DNA of 64,000 bases from DASSUW01 sp963830725 (GTDB lineage: Bacteria; Actinomycetota; Thermoleophilia; Solirubrobacterales; Solirubrobacteraceae). The first letter of the stretch is position 1. Every line of letters starts with the position of its first letter. Position numbers and translations under genes: made by a program. This document shows, one piece after another, positions 34,089 through 42,528 of the stretch. Under the pieces are notes generated by a model that searched no databases, was not told the DNA's origin, and saw only the letters and a program-made list of their open reading frames with translations. The stretch covers positions 1-64,000 of the forward strand of contig CAWHNO010000004.1 of assembly GCA_963830725.1 (NCBI GenBank). The letters are read 5' to 3'.

Positions 34089-34137
34089 TCGAGTGCGGCT
34101 TACTCGCACTCGCAAGCTCGTGCGAGCGCCTTGATTA
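34088..34137. repeat. right arm of the 50-bp inverted repeat around rpiR
   Basis: It pairs with 33124-33173 (47 of 50). Its own hairpin is CTCGCAC (34103-34109) and GTGCGAG (34120-34126), so the changed pair stays paired. The arm exactly spans the gap between the convergent stop codons of rpiR and the 66-residue gene, and probably ends both transcripts. Confidence 0.92.
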
Positions 34138-34335
34138 GATGTCGATGGCCCGGATGCTCGCCTCGTCGGGCAGCTTGGCCAGGACCTCGCGGATGATGCG
34201 GTGCACGTCAGGTTGGTCGTGCCCGAAGTCGGTGAGCATGGACTTCAGCGCGGAGTGCGTGATCTTGAGCTGCGCCGGCGTCAGTTCGAGCCGGAAGGCC
34301 GTCTCGTCCGGCGAGATGAGGTCGTCGGTCGCCAC
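34135..34335 (-). CDS. 66-residue protein of unknown function
   Basis: It reads VATDDLISPDETAFRLELTP and continues AQLKITHSALKSMLTDFGHD, ending in KLPDEASIRAIDI. It is mainly helical, with the look of a small regulator or conserved actinobacterial protein. I do not recognise a family. A TATCGT box 7 nt before the GTG at 34335 supports this start, which lies inside the 3' part of the HIRAN gene (55-bp overlap). The stop codon falls in the right inverted-repeat arm. Confidence 0.6.
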   Translation of the reverse strand: MATDDLISPDETAFRLELTPAQLKITHSALKSMLTDFGHDQPDVHRIIREVLAKLPDEASIRAIDI

Positions 34336-34790
34336 GTCACGAACGATACAGAGGTGTCCGGCGCCAGCAGCATCGTCAGGCCGCTGCGGGGATCGCGCGG
34401 CGAGGCGCGCTGCTCGCGCAGGACCGCGGCCGACCACGCGCGCCCGGCATCGAGCTCGCCGGCCAGCTCCGCCGCCAACTCGCGCGGAACCCAACCGACC
34501 TGCTCGCCGCCGGCCAGGACCATGATCGCGTTCGGGTCGTGCTCGTTGGCGGGGTCGCGGCGCAGTTCGAGCGGCTGACCGGGCGAGGCCGCGTCCGCCT
34601 GCAGGCCGGGGTCGTGATGGCGCGCGGCGCCGGCCACGGCCACCACGCGCAACCCGCGCGCCTCGAGCTCCGGCGCGTCCCGGCCGAGGTAGCGGCCGGT
34701 CTCGTCGACGGGCGTGTAGCCGGCGAGCCAGACCTGCCCGCCGTCGTTCGGGTACCAGTAGCGCTCCTCGTGCACGACCTCGACGACCAC
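34281..34790 (-). CDS. HIRAN-domain protein
   Basis: This protein has 169 residues. The HIRAN part covers about residues 70-125: LELRRDPANEHDPNAIMVLA then GGEQVGWVPRELAAELAGEL, the conserved DP.N..DPNA...........GYVP pattern. HIRAN domains bind single-stranded DNA ends in repair proteins; here it occurs without a helicase. The N-terminus contains YWYPNDGGQVWLAGYTPVDE. A TAGTCT box lies 6 nt before the GTG at 34790. The last about 20 residues overlap the next gene and look unconserved. Confidence 0.75.
   Translation of the reverse strand: MVVEVVHEERYWYPNDGGQVWLAGYTPVDETGRYLGRDAPELEARGLRVVAVAGAARHHDPGLQADAASPGQPLELRRDPANEHDPNAIMVLAGGEQVGWVPRELAAELAGELDAGRAWSAAVLREQRASPRDPRSGLTMLLAPDTSVSFVTWRPTTSSRRTRRPSGSN
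34343..34348 (-). promoter_or_regulatory. -10 box TATCGT of the 66-residue protein gene
   Basis: TATCGT is 7 nt before the GTG at 34335; it lies inside the HIRAN gene and implies a separate leaderless transcript. Confidence 0.55.
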
Positions 34791-34796
34791 GATCCG

Positions 34797-34802
34797 AGAC
34801 TA
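34797..34802 (-). promoter_or_regulatory. -10 box TAGTCT of the HIRAN gene
   Basis: TAGTCT is 6 nt before the GTG at 34790, consistent with leaderless translation. Confidence 0.6.
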
Positions 34803-34837
34803 CTCAGAGGTCTAATGGCTTTCCGGGCGCGGGGGAG

Positions 34838-34843
34838 TACGTT
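34838..34843 (+). promoter_or_regulatory. -10 box TACGTT of the 52-residue Cys-rich gene
   Basis: TACGTT is exactly 6 nt before the GTG at 34850 and decides between two overlapping GTG codons. Confidence 0.6.
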
Positions 34844-34849
34844 CGCAGT

Positions 34850-35008
34850 GTGTCCGAGAGCACCGAGCCCTGCTGGATGTGCGGCGCGACCGCCCACGTC
34901 TTCCGGTTCGACTGCCCCGAGTGCCGGCGGCGGTGGGAGGACACCGAGTGCCGGGAGCTGCGTGAGCGGCTGTTCCCGGTCGCCACCCCCGGGCTGCTGC
35001 CGGAATAG
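34850..35008 (+). CDS. 52-residue zinc-ribbon-like protein upstream of pdxS
   Basis: The sequence begins MSESTEPCWMCGATAHVFRF and continues DCPECRRRWEDTECRELRER, ending LFPVATPGLLPE. Two CxxC knuckles (CWMC and CPEC, 13 residues between) plus a later Cys fit a small zinc ribbon. It was found by reading the gap before pdxS. Codon third positions are nearly all G or C, and a TACGTT box stands 6 nt before the GTG, so it is very probably expressed from a leaderless mRNA. It ends 20 bp before pdxS. The function is unknown. Confidence 0.7.
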   Translation: MSESTEPCWMCGATAHVFRFDCPECRRRWEDTECRELRERLFPVATPGLLPE

Positions 35009-35015
35009 CGCCCGA

Positions 35016-35021
35016 TATCCT
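35016..35021 (+). promoter_or_regulatory. -10 box TATCCT of pdxS
   Basis: TATCCT is 7 nt before the ATG at 35029, consistent with leaderless pdxS mRNA. Confidence 0.6.
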
Positions 35022-35028
35022 GCCTCGT

Positions 35029-35913
35029 ATGCGCGACGAGGCGACTTTCCGCGTCAAGGCCGGTCTGGCGGAGATGCTCAAGGGCGGCGTGATCATGGAC
35101 GTGGTCGACGCCGAGCAGGCCAAGATCGCCGAGGACGCCGGAGCGGCGGCGGTGATGGCGCTCGAGCGCGTGCCGGCCGACATCCGGCGCGACGGCGGCG
35201 TGGCCCGCATGTCCGACCCGCTGCTCATCAAGGGCATCCAGGAGGCCGTGACGATCCCCGTCATGGCCAAGGCGCGGATCGGCCACTTCGCCGAGGCGCA
35301 GGTGCTCGAGGCGCTGGAGATCGACTACATCGACGAGTCCGAGGTGCTGACCCCCGCGGACGAGGCCAACCACATCGACAAGTGGCAGTTCAAGGTCCCG
35401 TTCGTGTGCGGCGCCACCAACCTCGGCGAGGCGCTGCGCCGGATCGCCGAGGGCGCGGCGATGATCCGCTCCAAGGGCGAGGCCGGGACGGGCGACATCG
35501 TCGAGGCCGTCCGCCACATGCGCCGCATCAGCGCCGAGATCAAGCGGCTGACGGTGATGGACGACGCGGAGTTGGCGACCGCCGCCAAGGAGCACCAGGC
35601 GCCGCTCGACCTCGTGCGCCAGGTGGCGCGCGACGGCAGGCTGCCCGTGGTGCTGTTCTGCGCGGGCGGGATCGCCACGCCGGCCGACGCAGCGCTGATG
35701 ATGCAGCTCGGCGCCGAGGGCAATTTCGTCGGCTCGGGGATCTTCAAGTCCGAGGACCCCGCCACGCGCGCGGCGGCGATCGTCGAGGCGACCACGCACT
35801 TCGCCGACCCGGTGCGCGTGGCGCGCGCCTCCGAGGGCCTGGGCGGCGCCATGAGCTCGCTCGAGACGCGCAAGCTCGACGAGGCTCAGCTGCTGGCCAA
35901 CCGAGGCTGGTAG
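35029..35913 (+). CDS. pdxS: pyridoxal 5'-phosphate synthase, synthase subunit
   Basis: The 294-residue TIM-barrel protein has the PdxS signature: KAGLAEMLKGGVIMDVVDAE, AKIAEDAGAAAVMALERVPA, RMSDPLLIKGIQEAVTIPVM, HFAEAQVLEALEIDYIDESE and the catalytic Lys region IRSKGEAGTGDIVEAVRHMR. With PdxT it makes PLP from ribose 5-phosphate, glyceraldehyde 3-phosphate and glutamine-derived ammonia in the cytoplasm. The length is normal. pdxT follows 49 bp downstream. Confidence 0.98.
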   Translation: MRDEATFRVKAGLAEMLKGGVIMDVVDAEQAKIAEDAGAAAVMALERVPADIRRDGGVARMSDPLLIKGIQEAVTIPVMAKARIGHFAEAQVLEALEIDYIDESEVLTPADEANHIDKWQFKVPFVCGATNLGEALRRIAEGAAMIRSKGEAGTGDIVEAVRHMRRISAEIKRLTVMDDAELATAAKEHQAPLDLVRQVARDGRLPVVLFCAGGIATPADAALMMQLGAEGNFVGSGIFKSEDPATRAAAIVEATTHFADPVRVARASEGLGGAMSSLETRKLDEAQLLANRGW

Positions 35914-35962
35914 TTGCCAGGGCCTTCGTCCGCCGGCCCTCTGAGACGATCGGTCGCCATCC

Positions 35963-36565
35963 ATGGGCGACCGTAACCGGGCCTCCGGCCCTCTCGTCGG
36001 GGTCCTGGCGCTCCAGGGCGACTTCGAGGCGCACGGCCGGATGCTGCGCGACCTCGGCGCCGACGTGCGCGAGGTCCGAGTGCCCGCCGACCTCGAAGGG
36101 CTCGACGGACTCGTCATCCCGGGCGGCGAGTCGACGACCATGACGCTCGGGATCGAGCGTGAGGGGCTGGCCACGCCGCTGCGCGACCTCGCGCGCTCGG
36201 GCACCCCGGTGTTCGGCACCTGCGCGGGCATGATCATGCTCGACCGCCGGCATCTCGGCGTGCTCGACATCGAGTGCCGCCGCAACGCCTTCGGGCGCCA
36301 GATCCGCTCCTTCGAGGCCGACCTGCGGATCCCGGGCATCGCCGGCCCGCCGGTGCGCGCGGTGTTCATCCGCGCGCCGTGGGTGGAGGTCTGCGGCGAG
36401 GACGTCGAAGTCCTCGCCGCAGTCGACGGTCATCCGGTGGCAGTCCGCCAGGACAACGTGCTGGTCATCTCGTTCCACCCGGAGATCGTGGGAGAAACGC
36501 GCCTTCACGAGCTGTTCCTGGCTCAGGTAGTCGACCGACAAGGCGTCAGGCGGCCACCCTGTTGA
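35963..36565 (+). CDS. pdxT: pyridoxal 5'-phosphate synthase, glutaminase subunit
   Basis: The 200-residue class I glutaminase has GVLALQGDFEAHGRMLRDLG, LVIPGGESTTMTLG, the nucleophile Cys in VFGTCAGMIMLD and the His/Glu pair in VISFHPEIVGETRLHELFL. It supplies ammonia to PdxS. The usual R..H residues of the synthase contact (RRNAFGRQIRSFE) are present. The ATG at 35963 lies next to pdxS in the same direction. The 3' end overlaps the convergent HAD gene by 20 bp. Confidence 0.97.
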   Translation: MGDRNRASGPLVGVLALQGDFEAHGRMLRDLGADVREVRVPADLEGLDGLVIPGGESTTMTLGIEREGLATPLRDLARSGTPVFGTCAGMIMLDRRHLGVLDIECRRNAFGRQIRSFEADLRIPGIAGPPVRAVFIRAPWVEVCGEDVEVLAAVDGHPVAVRQDNVLVISFHPEIVGETRLHELFLAQVVDRQGVRRPPC

Positions 36566-37217
36566 CGATGGCGTCCGCCGCCTCGGCCAGATCGCGGCCG
36601 GTGTAGTCAGGCGGCGGCACCGTGTCGAGCAGTGCGCGCTCGCGGCGGGCGACCCAGCCGGTCCGCATCCCGGCGCGCTTGGCGCCGGCGACGTCCCACC
36701 AGTGTGTGGACACGAAGCAGATGTCGCCGCCGTCGGCGCCCGTTCGCTCGATCGCCATCCGGTACGGGCGCAGGTCGGGCTTGTAGGCGCCGGCGTCCTG
36801 CGCGCTGAGCACGAGCTCGAACCGGTCGCGCAGGCCGGCGAAGCGCAGCACGGAGTCGGTGGCCGTGGCCGAGCTCTGGGCCAGGACGCCGAGCCGCAGC
36901 CCGCGCGCGCGGAGCGCCTCGAGCGCGCCCGGGACCTCGAGGTAGGCCGGCATCGTCCCCATCAGCTCGAGCGCGCTCGCCACGTTGCCCTCGTCCGCGC
37001 CGGCGAGCCGCAGCCGCCGACGCATCGCCCCCGCCACGAGCTCGTCGAGCGGCGCCATCGCACCGGTCAGGTTGTCCACCATCGCCATCGCGATCGCGTC
37101 GTCGAGCGCGGCCAGCACGAGGTCCTCATCGGCACCGGAGTCGCCGAGCGGCTGCGCGAGCACGGTCGGGTCGACGAGCGTTCCCGTCAGGTTGAACAGG
37201 ACCCACTGGAGCGGCAT
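36546..37217 (-). CDS. HAD-superfamily protein with Asn in place of the nucleophilic Asp
   Basis: The 223-residue protein has the HAD fold with a helical cap. Motif I reads WVLFNLTGTLVD, motif II VLAQSSATATDS, motif III around KPDLRPYRMAIER and motif IV CFVSTHWWDVAGAKRAGMRT, closest to haloacid-dehalogenase-type II members. In active enzymes motif I is DxDGT or DxxGT; the first Asp is encoded here as AAC (Asn). So it may be inactive as a dehalogenase or phosphatase, or act differently. The other motifs are kept. It ends inside the 3' end of pdxT on the other strand. Confidence 0.82.
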   Translation of the reverse strand: MPLQWVLFNLTGTLVDPTVLAQPLGDSGADEDLVLAALDDAIAMAMVDNLTGAMAPLDELVAGAMRRRLRLAGADEGNVASALELMGTMPAYLEVPGALEALRARGLRLGVLAQSSATATDSVLRFAGLRDRFELVLSAQDAGAYKPDLRPYRMAIERTGADGGDICFVSTHWWDVAGAKRAGMRTGWVARRERALLDTVPPPDYTGRDLAEAADAIVNRVAA

Positions 37218-37266
37218 GAGCGGACCGTACCCGGACGGGTCGCCGCGATGCGGCGCCGTTGGACGA

Positions 37267-38814
37267 TCAGACGACCAGTCCGTGCCGCATCGTGTTCTCG
37301 GTGACCACCCGCGGCTCGACGAACTGGAGCAGGTAGCCCGGACCGCCGGCCTTCGTGCCGGTGCCCGAGAGGCGGTTGCCGCCGAACGGCTGGCGGGCGA
37401 CCATCGCGCCGGTGATCGCGCGGTTGACGTAGAGGTTGCCGACGGGCGAGCGCTCGATCACGCGGTCGACCGTGCTCGGGTTGCGGGCGAACAGGCCGCC
37501 GGTGAGCGCGAAGGGGGAGGCGTCGACGCGGTCGCAGGCCTCTTCGACGTCGCGGACCCGCTCGACCGCCAGCAACGGGCCGAAGATCTCGTCGCTGAGC
37601 ACCGGCGAGTCGGCGGGCAGGTCGGCGGCGAGCGCCGGGGTCGCGAACCAGCCGCCGCCGGCGGGGACGCTGCGAGCGCGCGCGGCGATGCGGCCGGCCT
37701 GCTCGGCCTTGGCGGTGTAGGTCGCGACGCGCTCCTGCGCCTCATGCTCGATCACCGGCGGCACGTCGATCTCGAGGTCGTCGGCCTGGCCGACCTCGAG
37801 CACTTCGATCGCGCCCGCGAGGCGCTCGACCAGCGCGTCGTGGATCGCCTCGTGGCAGAGCACGCGGGCGGCGGCCGAGCACTTCTGGCCGGCATAGATG
37901 AAGGCCGACTTGACGAGCGCGGGGACGACCTCGTCGAGGTCGGCGTCGGAGTCGACGATGACGCAGTTCTTGCCGCCCATCTCGGCGATCACGCGCTTGA
38001 GGTGCTTCTGCCCCGGCGGCGTCTCGGCCGCGGCGCGCACGATGTCGAGCCCGACCTTGTTGGAGCCGGTGAAGGCGATCGTGTGCACGCGCGGGTCGCG
38101 CACGAGCGCGGCACCGACGTCGCCCTCGCCGGGCAGCAGCGCGAGGGCGCTCGCCGGCACGCCGGATTCTCTGAGCGCCTGCGTGATGACGAGCGCGCAG
38201 CCGGGCGACTGCTCGGCCGGCTTGAGGATCACGGCGTTGCCGGTGGCGAGGCCCGCGGCGGTCATCCCGAGCGCGATCGCCACCGGGAAGTTCCACGGCG
38301 AGATCACGGCGACGATGCCGCGGGCCTGGTAGAGCAGCTCGTTGCGCTCGCCGGGAGGCTGGAGCAGGGGAGCGCCCTGCGCGAGGTCGAGCGCGCCGCG
38401 CGCGTAGTACTCGAGGAAGTCGATCGCCTCGCAGACGTCGCCGTCGGACTCCGGCCACGGCTTCGCGCACTCGCGCACGGCCAGCGCGGCGATCTCGAGC
38501 CGCCGCTCCCGGATCCACTGCGCCGCTCGGATCAGCGTCCCGGCGCGCTCCTGCGCCGGCGCATCCCAGGGCCGCGCCGCCTCGAGCGCCCGATCGACCT
38601 CGCCCGGCCGCGCGGCGGCGGCCTCGGCCACGACGCGGTCGGGCTTGCCGGGGTCGGTCGAGGTGATGTCCCAGCCCTCGCGGCGGTCGTCGCCGATCCA
38701 CACCGGGACCTTGAGCGGGCCCTTGGCGTCGTGGGCCTCGAGCGCGTCGTCGAGGCCGGCGCGGACGGAGGCGCGGCGCAGCTCGAGGATCGGCTCGTTC
38801 GCGAACGGCTTCAT
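37267..38814 (-). CDS. L-glutamate gamma-semialdehyde (1-pyrroline-5-carboxylate) dehydrogenase
   Basis: The 515-residue aldehyde dehydrogenase has ISPWNFPVAIALGMTAAGLA, the NAD loop FTGSNKVGLDIV, the Glu motif AEMGGKNCVIVDSDADLD and the catalytic Cys in FIYAGQKCSAAARVL. C-terminal SPFALTGGLFARNP and RQPFGGNRLSGTGTKAGGPG are typical of the PutA-related/RocA P5CDH group. It oxidises P5C to glutamate with NAD+. The ATG overlaps the stop of the proline dehydrogenase gene (ATGA), so both steps of proline breakdown are co-translated. Confidence 0.96.
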   Translation of the reverse strand: MKPFANEPILELRRASVRAGLDDALEAHDAKGPLKVPVWIGDDRREGWDITSTDPGKPDRVVAEAAAARPGEVDRALEAARPWDAPAQERAGTLIRAAQWIRERRLEIAALAVRECAKPWPESDGDVCEAIDFLEYYARGALDLAQGAPLLQPPGERNELLYQARGIVAVISPWNFPVAIALGMTAAGLATGNAVILKPAEQSPGCALVITQALRESGVPASALALLPGEGDVGAALVRDPRVHTIAFTGSNKVGLDIVRAAAETPPGQKHLKRVIAEMGGKNCVIVDSDADLDEVVPALVKSAFIYAGQKCSAAARVLCHEAIHDALVERLAGAIEVLEVGQADDLEIDVPPVIEHEAQERVATYTAKAEQAGRIAARARSVPAGGGWFATPALAADLPADSPVLSDEIFGPLLAVERVRDVEEACDRVDASPFALTGGLFARNPSTVDRVIERSPVGNLYVNRAITGAMVARQPFGGNRLSGTGTKAGGPGYLLQFVEPRVVTENTMRHGLVV

Positions 38815-40169
38815 GCGGCGGCCGACGCCACGGGCTTGGCGAGCAACTCGTCCAGCGCCGTCCCCTTAGCCTGCTCGGCCAGGAAGCTCTCGTTCGAGGT
38901 GTTCTCCAGCAGCCGCCGCACGAGGTACGCCATCCCGGCCACGAGGTCGCCGACCGGGCAGTAGGTCCGCACACGCAGGCCCTGCCGGGCGATCGCCGTC
39001 TGCAGCGGATCGCCGAGCCCGCGCAGGACCTGCATCTCGAGGTCGCTGTCCTCGCCGCCGGAGAGGCGGTTGTAGGCGATCGCGTGGCTGACCGAGCGCA
39101 GGTTGTGCGAGGCGATCGCCACGCGCACCGCGGGCCGGCTGTCGAGCAGGCGGCGGGTGAGCTCTTCGAAGTTGAGGTCGCAGTCGGCCTTGACGTCGAA
39201 CACCGGCGACTCCCAGCCGTGCTGGCGCGCCTGGACGATCTCGTGGTCCCAGTAGGCGCCCTTCACGAGTCGCACCGTCAGCGGGTGGGCGCGCTCGACG
39301 CGCCCGAGCCACTCGAGGATCGTGTCGAGCGCGGCCGGCGAGTCGCGCAGGTAGGCCTGGAGCACCAGCCCGGCCGACGGGCCGCTCCGGAACTCGTCCT
39401 CGCTCAGCAGCTCGAGGATCAGCTCCAGCACGGCGTCGCGCGAGTCCATCGACTCCATGTCGATGTGCAGGTGCGCGCCGTGCTGCTGCGCGCGCCGCAG
39501 CAGTGGGCGCAGGCGGTCGGCGGCGTCCTCCTTGCCGCGCCGCGGGGCGTCGGGCCGCAGCAGCGGCGTCAAGGCCGACACCTTCACCGACAGGTTCGCG
39601 CGCGGCAGTGCGCCGGCCTGATCGCGTTCGAGCTGCGGCCGCTCCGGCCAACGCGCCGTCGCGGCCGCGAGCGTGTCCAGGGCGTCGGCACAGCGGTCGG
39701 CGTAGCGCTGCGCCTCGGCCTGCGTCACCGTCGCCTCGCCGAGCAGGTCGACCGAGCTCGCCACGCCGTCCTTCCACAGGTCGCGCAGCACGCCCAGGGC
39801 GGCCTTCGGGTCCTCGCCGACGATGAAGCGATGCGCCATGTGCTTCACGCCCGCGGCGGCCGCCGCGCCGAGCGCCGTGCGGCCGGCCTTCGAACCGCCC
39901 ATCCTCATCGCGACCCCGATCGGCGGCGCCGGCGTCTCGACCTCGCCGAGGAAGCCTGTCAGGTGCCGCGCGAGGTCGTCCAGGTTCCGGCAGGCGGGCA
40001 CGACGTCGACGAACCGGAACAGCGCCGCCTTGAGCTCGGCGTCCTGCGAGGCGAGGTCCATCGCCTTCTCGTCGAAGGCCTTCAGCGGGTTGCGCGTGAC
40101 CGGCATCGCGGCGGCGAGGCGCGAACCGATCGCGTGCAGCTCCTGCTCCAAGGAGCGCTCGTCGACCAT
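38811..40169 (-). CDS. proline dehydrogenase (FAD-dependent)
   Basis: The 452-residue protein has an N-terminal helical region and a TIM barrel. Landmarks are ANLSVKVSALTPLLRPD, LHIDMESMDSRDAVLELILE, LVLQAYLRDSPAALDTILEW, VRLVKGAYWDHEIVQARQHG, VAIASHNLRSVSHAIAYNRL and the C-terminal YCPVGDLVAGMAYLVRRLLE, which bind FAD and proline. It is the first step of proline catabolism. The ATG at 40169 is preferred: TATGTT lies 7 nt before it, and the upstream ATG at 40181 falls inside that box. P5CDH follows with a 4-bp overlap. Confidence 0.95.
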   Translation of the reverse strand: MVDERSLEQELHAIGSRLAAAMPVTRNPLKAFDEKAMDLASQDAELKAALFRFVDVVPACRNLDDLARHLTGFLGEVETPAPPIGVAMRMGGSKAGRTALGAAAAAGVKHMAHRFIVGEDPKAALGVLRDLWKDGVASSVDLLGEATVTQAEAQRYADRCADALDTLAAATARWPERPQLERDQAGALPRANLSVKVSALTPLLRPDAPRRGKEDAADRLRPLLRRAQQHGAHLHIDMESMDSRDAVLELILELLSEDEFRSGPSAGLVLQAYLRDSPAALDTILEWLGRVERAHPLTVRLVKGAYWDHEIVQARQHGWESPVFDVKADCDLNFEELTRRLLDSRPAVRVAIASHNLRSVSHAIAYNRLSGGEDSDLEMQVLRGLGDPLQTAIARQGLRVRTYCPVGDLVAGMAYLVRRLLENTSNESFLAEQAKGTALDELLAKPVASAAA

Positions 40170-40176
40170 AACGGGG

Positions 40177-40182
40177 AACATA
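40177..40182 (-). promoter_or_regulatory. -10 box TATGTT of the proline-catabolism operon
   Basis: TATGTT is 7 nt before the ATG at 40169; it contains the alternative ATG, which would not be transcribed. Confidence 0.6.
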
Positions 40183-40235
40183 CCTCCGCGGGTCGTCCGG
40201 ACCCGCGAATTCGACCTCGACATCCAGTCTCGGAT

Positions 40236-41180
40236 ATGACGACTATGCCTCGCGAGCCGGCAATGGTCTCTGTCGCCGCTCCCATGCACGACGAGGAGGC
40301 GACCGTGGCGGCGTTCCACGCGCGCGTCGTCGCCGCCCTCGAGGGCGTGCCGTTCGAGCTGGTGATCGCCGACGACGGCAGCCGCGACGGCACCGGGGCG
40401 GCGCTGGCCGGCCTCGCGCAGGCGGACGAGCGCGTGAAGGTGGTGACGCTGTCGCGCAACTTCGGCCACCAGGCCGCGCTCACCGCCGCGCTCGAGCACT
40501 CGAGCGGCGACGTCGTCGTGATGCTCGACGGCGACCTCCAGGACCCACCCGAGGTCATCCCCGAGATGCTCGACCGCTGGCGCGACGGCGCCGACGTCGT
40601 CTACGCCGTCCGCAGCCGCCGCGAGGGCGAGACCGCGTTCAAGCGCACCACCGCGAGCTGGTTCTACCGGCTCTTCCGCAGCCTGGCCGACATCGACCTC
40701 ACGCCCGAGTCGGGCGACTTCCGCCTGATGGGCCGCGGCGCGCTGGACGCGCTGCTGGCGATGCCGGAGCGCAACCGGTTCCTGCGCGGGATGAGCGTCT
40801 GGGTCGGCTTCACGCAGACGGCGGTGACCTTCGAGCGCGAGGCGCGCCCCGCCGGCCGCACCAAGTACACGCTGCCGCGCATGCTGCGCTTCAGCTTCGA
40901 CGCGATCACCAGCTTCTCGTACCGGCCGCTCCAGATCGCGACGCTGCTCGGCTTCGCGTTCTCCGCACTCGCCTTCCTCGCCATCCCGCTCGCCGTCGTC
41001 GCCCGCTACGCGAACATCTACGAGCGCGGCGTCCCCTCGACGCTGGTGATCATCCTGCTGCTCGGCGGGATCCAGCTGATCTGCGTGGGGATCATCGGCG
41101 AGTACGTGGGCCGGATCTACGACGAGGTCAAGCGCCGGCCGCTGTACGTGGTGCGCGAGAAGGCGAACCTCGAGAAGTGA
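40236..41180 (+). CDS. family 2 glycosyltransferase with C-terminal membrane helices (GtrB/DPM type)
   Basis: The 314-residue protein has a GT-A domain: SVAAPMHDEEATVAAFHARV, LVIADDGSRDGTGAALAGLA, the metal-binding DGDLQDPPEVIPEMLDRW, and FRLMGRGALDALLAMPERNR. Two C-terminal helices (IATLLGFAFSALAFLAIPLA, LVIILLLGGIQLICVGIIGE) and YVGRIYDEVKRRPLYVVRE are typical of polyprenyl-phosphate glycosyltransferases. It probably loads a sugar onto a lipid carrier at the membrane. The start could also be an ATG a few codons later. The FAD-dependent gene overlaps its stop by 4 bp. Confidence 0.92.
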   Translation: MTTMPREPAMVSVAAPMHDEEATVAAFHARVVAALEGVPFELVIADDGSRDGTGAALAGLAQADERVKVVTLSRNFGHQAALTAALEHSSGDVVVMLDGDLQDPPEVIPEMLDRWRDGADVVYAVRSRREGETAFKRTTASWFYRLFRSLADIDLTPESGDFRLMGRGALDALLAMPERNRFLRGMSVWVGFTQTAVTFEREARPAGRTKYTLPRMLRFSFDAITSFSYRPLQIATLLGFAFSALAFLAIPLAVVARYANIYERGVPSTLVIILLLGGIQLICVGIIGEYVGRIYDEVKRRPLYVVREKANLEK

Positions 41181-42479
41181 GAATCGCGGTCATCGGGGCG
41201 GGCGTCGCCGGGCTGGTCGCCGCGTATCGGCTCACGCGCGGCCGGCCACGAGGTGGACGTCTACGAGCGCTGGCCGGGGCTCGGCGGCATGGCGGCGACG
41301 CTCGACGTCGGCGGCGGCCACCTGCTCGAGCGCTACTACCACCACCTGTTCACCACCGACCGCCACATCGCCGCCCTGTACGACGAGCTCGGCCTTCAGA
41401 TCGAGTGGCGGCCGTCGAGCGTGGCGATGTTCGCGCACGGGCGCTCGTGGCCGTTCACGACGCCGCTCGACCTGCTGCGCTTCGGCCCGCTGAGCCTGCT
41501 GGAGCGGGTGCGGATGGGCGTCGCGGTGCTCGCCCTCCAGCGGCGCGGCGACCGGACGCCGTTCGAGCGCGTCACGGCCCGCGAGTGGATCGAGCGCTGG
41601 ATGGGGCAGGGGCCGTGGCGGGAGGTATGGGGGCCGATGCTGCGCGGGAAGTTCGGCGAGCGCGCGGAGGAGATCGCCATGGTGTGGCTGTGGAGCAAGC
41701 TCCGCCTGCGGCGGGGGGAGGACGCGCGCGACGAGCGGCTCGGCTACCCGGCCGGCTCGTGGCAGCCGCTGCTGGAGGCGCTGCGCGAGCGGATCGAGGG
41801 ACGCGGCGGCCGCGTGCTCATCGACCGGCCGGCGGTCCGGATCGAGCCGGGCGTCGAGGTGACGTTCGGCGCGCCCGGGTCGTTCCGGGCCGGGCACGAC
41901 CCGCGCGCGTTCGAGCCCGCCGGCGCCGAGCGGTACGACCGCGTGCTGGCGACCGTGCCGAACGACATCTTCGCGCGGCTGGTCGATCAGCCCGAGCCGC
42001 CGATCGAGTACTTCGCCGCGCTGTGCCTGCTGCTCGAGCTCGACCGGCCCTTCAGCGGCTTCTACTGGACCAACGTGGCCGACCGCGAGCTGCCGTTCGT
42101 GGGGCTGATCGAGCACACCAACTTCGTCGAGCCCGAGCGCTACGACGGCCGCCGCTTCCTCTACGTGGCCAACTACCTCGAGCGCGGCCACGAGCTGCTC
42201 GGGCTCGACGCCGACGCGCTGCTCGAGCGGTATCTGCCCGGCCTGCGGAAGGTCAACGCGGCCTTCGACCGCACGTGGGTCAGGCACGCGTGGCTGCACC
42301 GCGAGCCGGCCGCGCAGCCGATCGTCACGGTCGGGTATCACGAGCGCATTCCGCCGTTGAAGACGTCCGTGCCCGGCCTCGTGCTCGCGAACACCACCCA
42401 GGTCTATCCCGAGGATCGCGGGACCAACTACGCGGTCCGCCTCGGCGACGAGGCCGCCCGGGCGGTTGTCGCCGGATGA
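41177..42479 (+). CDS. FAD-dependent amine-oxidase-like protein (frameshift near 41238)
   Basis: The N-terminus MRIAVIGAGVAGLVAAYRLT is the dinucleotide-binding GxGxxG motif. After one extra G near 41238 the reading continues in another frame with EVDVYERWPGLGGMAATLDV, the following FAD contacts. The rest (YHHLFTTDRHIAALYDELGL, MLRGKFGERAEEIAMVWLWS, VLANTTQVYPEDRGTNYAVR) matches the protoporphyrinogen-oxidase/UDP-galactopyranose-mutase-like group often found with glycan genes. It has about 433 residues after correction. GTGA overlap with the GT2 gene suggests a joint role in surface polysaccharide synthesis. Confidence 0.82.
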
Positions 42480-42528
42480 GTCACCGCGGCCTCCGATCGG
42501 CGAGCCCGGATGGCGAGCGGAGGCCCGC

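Noticed and set aside
33122..34139. TA target-site duplication around the rpiR cassette
   Set aside because: TA at both outer ends follows from the inverted repeat itself, so it is no evidence for transposition.
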